Shown in pieces: positions 6,347 to 7,094 of a stretch of DNA of 7,094 nucleotides. Source of the stretch: Flavobacteriales bacterium (GTDB lineage Bacteria; Bacteroidota; Bacteroidia; Flavobacteriales_D; Parvicellaceae); the NCBI GenBank assembly GCA_026993705.1, contig JALWSJ010000126.1, forward strand, positions 1 through 7,094, in the 5' to 3' direction. The notes under the pieces are model-generated. The model saw only the letters and a program-made list of their open reading frames with translations, had not been told where the DNA came from and made no database searches. How positions within the stretch are numbered: the first letter of the stretch is position 1; every line of letters begins with the position of its first letter. The translations under genes were made by a program, and so were the position numbers.

Positions 6347-6925
6347 TTATTTTCCTTTTTCAAAAAGACGTTCTTCTACCAATTCGCAGATAATATGCCC
6401 GACTAAGATGTGAGCTTCTTGAATACGAGGAGTGTCGGTTGAAGGAATTGGAATAATGTAGTCGCAGTATTCTTTCATTTTTCCACCTGTTTTACCTGAA
6501 AAACCAATGGTAATCATGTCTTGTGCTTTTGCTTGTTGTAGGGCGTTGATGATGTTTTTTGAGTTCCCAGAGGTGGATATACCAAATAGGATGTCTCCTT
6601 TTCGTCCTTTTGCTTTTACAATTCTGGAATAAATATCATCAAAAGAATAGTCGTTTCCTACGGCAGTCAGGTAAGAGGTATTGACGTGCAACGCCTCAGA
6701 GTTTAGTGGAGGTCGGTCAAAATAAAACCTTCCTGAAAATTCAGCCGCTAAATGTTGAGCATCGGCTGCACTTCCTCCGTTTCCGCAAAAGAGTACTTTT
6801 CCGTCTTTTTCAAAGCACTCAACTACGTTGGCGGTAATTTCTCCTATGGTTTTTATGATGGCTTCGTTTTGCAACAGGTTTTGTTTTATTGCAATGGAAC
6901 TTTTTATGATGTCTTGAATTTTCAT
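6347..6925 (-). CDS. gmhA: Sedoheptulose 7-phosphate isomerase (GmhA)
   Basis: This 192-residue protein is a full-length single SIS-domain isomerase. It converts D-sedoheptulose 7-phosphate to D-glycero-D-manno-heptose 7-phosphate in the cytoplasm, the first step to nucleotide-activated heptoses. Key signatures are CGNGGSAADAQHLAAE (47-62), LHVNTSYLTAVGNDYSFD (79-96), the phosphate-binding STSGNSKN (117-124) and TPRIQEAHILVGH (165-177). The expected zinc ligands all line up: His58 and Glu62 four apart, then Gln169 and His177 eight apart, the same spacing as His61, Glu65, Gln172 and His180 of E. coli GmhA. It is the first gene of the operon visible in the window, with an A-rich region and no Shine-Dalgarno sequence before its ATG. 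Its stop codon touches the start of the next gene. The enzyme family is shared by ADP-heptose and GDP-heptose routes; the next gene decides for the latter. Confidence 0.96.
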   Translation of the reverse strand: MKIQDIIKSSIAIKQNLLQNEAIIKTIGEITANVVECFEKDGKVLFCGNGGSAADAQHLAAEFSGRFYFDRPPLNSEALHVNTSYLTAVGNDYSFDDIYSRIVKAKGRKGDILFGISTSGNSKNIINALQQAKAQDMITIGFSGKTGGKMKEYCDYIIPIPSTDTPRIQEAHILVGHIICELVEERLFEKGK

Positions 6926-6957
6926 TTTTTCGGTTTTAGGTGTAAGTAACTTTATTT

Positions 6958-6984
6958 TCTATTTTAACTAACGGTTAAAATAGA
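6958..6984. promoter_or_regulatory. 11-bp perfect dyad in the gmhA leader
   Basis: TCTATTTTAAC (6958-6968) is exactly complementary to GTTAAAATAGA (6974-6984) with a 5-nt spacer. It lies between the candidate -7 box and the gmhA start, about 32 bp from the ATG. No T-run follows on either strand, so it is not a standard terminator. It may be an operator for a dimeric regulator or an RNA hairpin in the 5' leader. Confidence 0.55.
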
Positions 6985-7006
6985 TGTAATTGGGGGCTAA
7001 GGTTAA

Positions 7007-7014
7007 CAAAAGTA
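7007..7014 (-). promoter_or_regulatory. Candidate -7 element of the heptose operon promoter
   Basis: On the minus strand the sequence reads TACTTTTG, a full match to TAnnTTTG. No clear TTTG stands 17-23 nt upstream; only TTTTC is near the right place, so the -33 half is weak. The predicted leader to the gmhA ATG would be about 75 nt and would include the dyad. Confidence 0.4.
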
Positions 7015-7060
7015 ATGATTTATACCATTTGAATATTGAAAAGAGACGAAAGAAACTAAA

Positions 7061-7091
7061 ATTCCACTTTCTATGTACACATTCCACTTGC
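7061..7091. repeat. Direct repeat upstream of the candidate operon promoter
   Basis: ATTCCACTTTC (7061-7071) and ATTCCACTTGC (7081-7091) match at 10 of 11 positions and start exactly 20 bp apart, about two helical turns. They sit roughly 50-80 bp upstream of the candidate -7 box, a fitting place for tandem activator sites. The copies are short, so chance is possible. Confidence 0.4.
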
Positions 7092-7094
7092 GTT

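Larger units (their letters stand above)
6926..7094. other. Leader and promoter region upstream of gmhA, open at the right edge
   Basis: No gene is visible in this 169-bp A/T-rich stretch. It holds, from the gene outward, an 11-bp perfect dyad (6958-6984), a -7-like box (7007-7014) and an imperfect 11-bp direct repeat (7061-7071 and 7081-7091). This makes it likely that transcription of the heptose operon starts here, although a further upstream gene outside the window cannot be excluded. Confidence 0.6.

Overview
The window looks like chromosomal DNA of a low-G+C member of the Bacteroidota, most likely a flavobacterium-type organism. The evidence is A/T-rich intergenic DNA, start codons with little or no Shine-Dalgarno sequence, and a tRNA promoter that fits the Bacteroidota consensus TTTG-N19-TAnnTTTG exactly. 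The proteins also have a Bacteroidota flavour. The species cannot be named from the sequence.

Layout. From the left edge to 1151 (minus strand) there is an alpha/beta-hydrolase (lipase/esterase) gene whose 3' end lies outside the window. From 1152 to 1611 is a gene-free region between divergent units. It holds a candidate promoter for the lipase, a striking 87-bp element with perfect 18-bp inverted ends, and the promoter of an initiator tRNA-fMet gene (about 1612-1685, plus strand). A bidirectional terminator (1712-1739) separates the tRNA from a convergent five-gene operon on the minus strand that fills 1756-6925. A 169-bp leader/promoter region with dyad and direct repeats follows to the right edge.

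The operon, in transcription order, is gmhA (sedoheptulose 7-phosphate isomerase), a fused sugar-1-phosphate nucleotidyltransferase/HAD phosphatase (HddC-like plus GmhB-like), a multi-pass GT-C glycosyltransferase with a C-terminal MORN-repeat domain, a DPM1/GtrB-like family 2 glycosyltransferase, and a SAM-dependent methyltransferase. The genes are butted or overlapping (0, 9, -1 and -4 nt), so they are almost certainly co-transcribed.

Proposed logic (inference). The first two genes give most of the route from sedoheptulose 7-phosphate to a nucleotide-activated D-glycero-D-manno-heptose, probably the GDP-alpha form. Only the HddA-type kinase is missing from the window. The GT2 would load a sugar onto a polyprenyl phosphate on the cytoplasmic face. 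The GT-C enzyme would transfer it outside the membrane to an acceptor. The methyltransferase would decorate the product or an intermediate. The strongest novelty candidate is the GT-C enzyme with three clear and two degenerate MORN repeats at its extracytoplasmic C terminus, inside this putative heptose-glycosylation operon.
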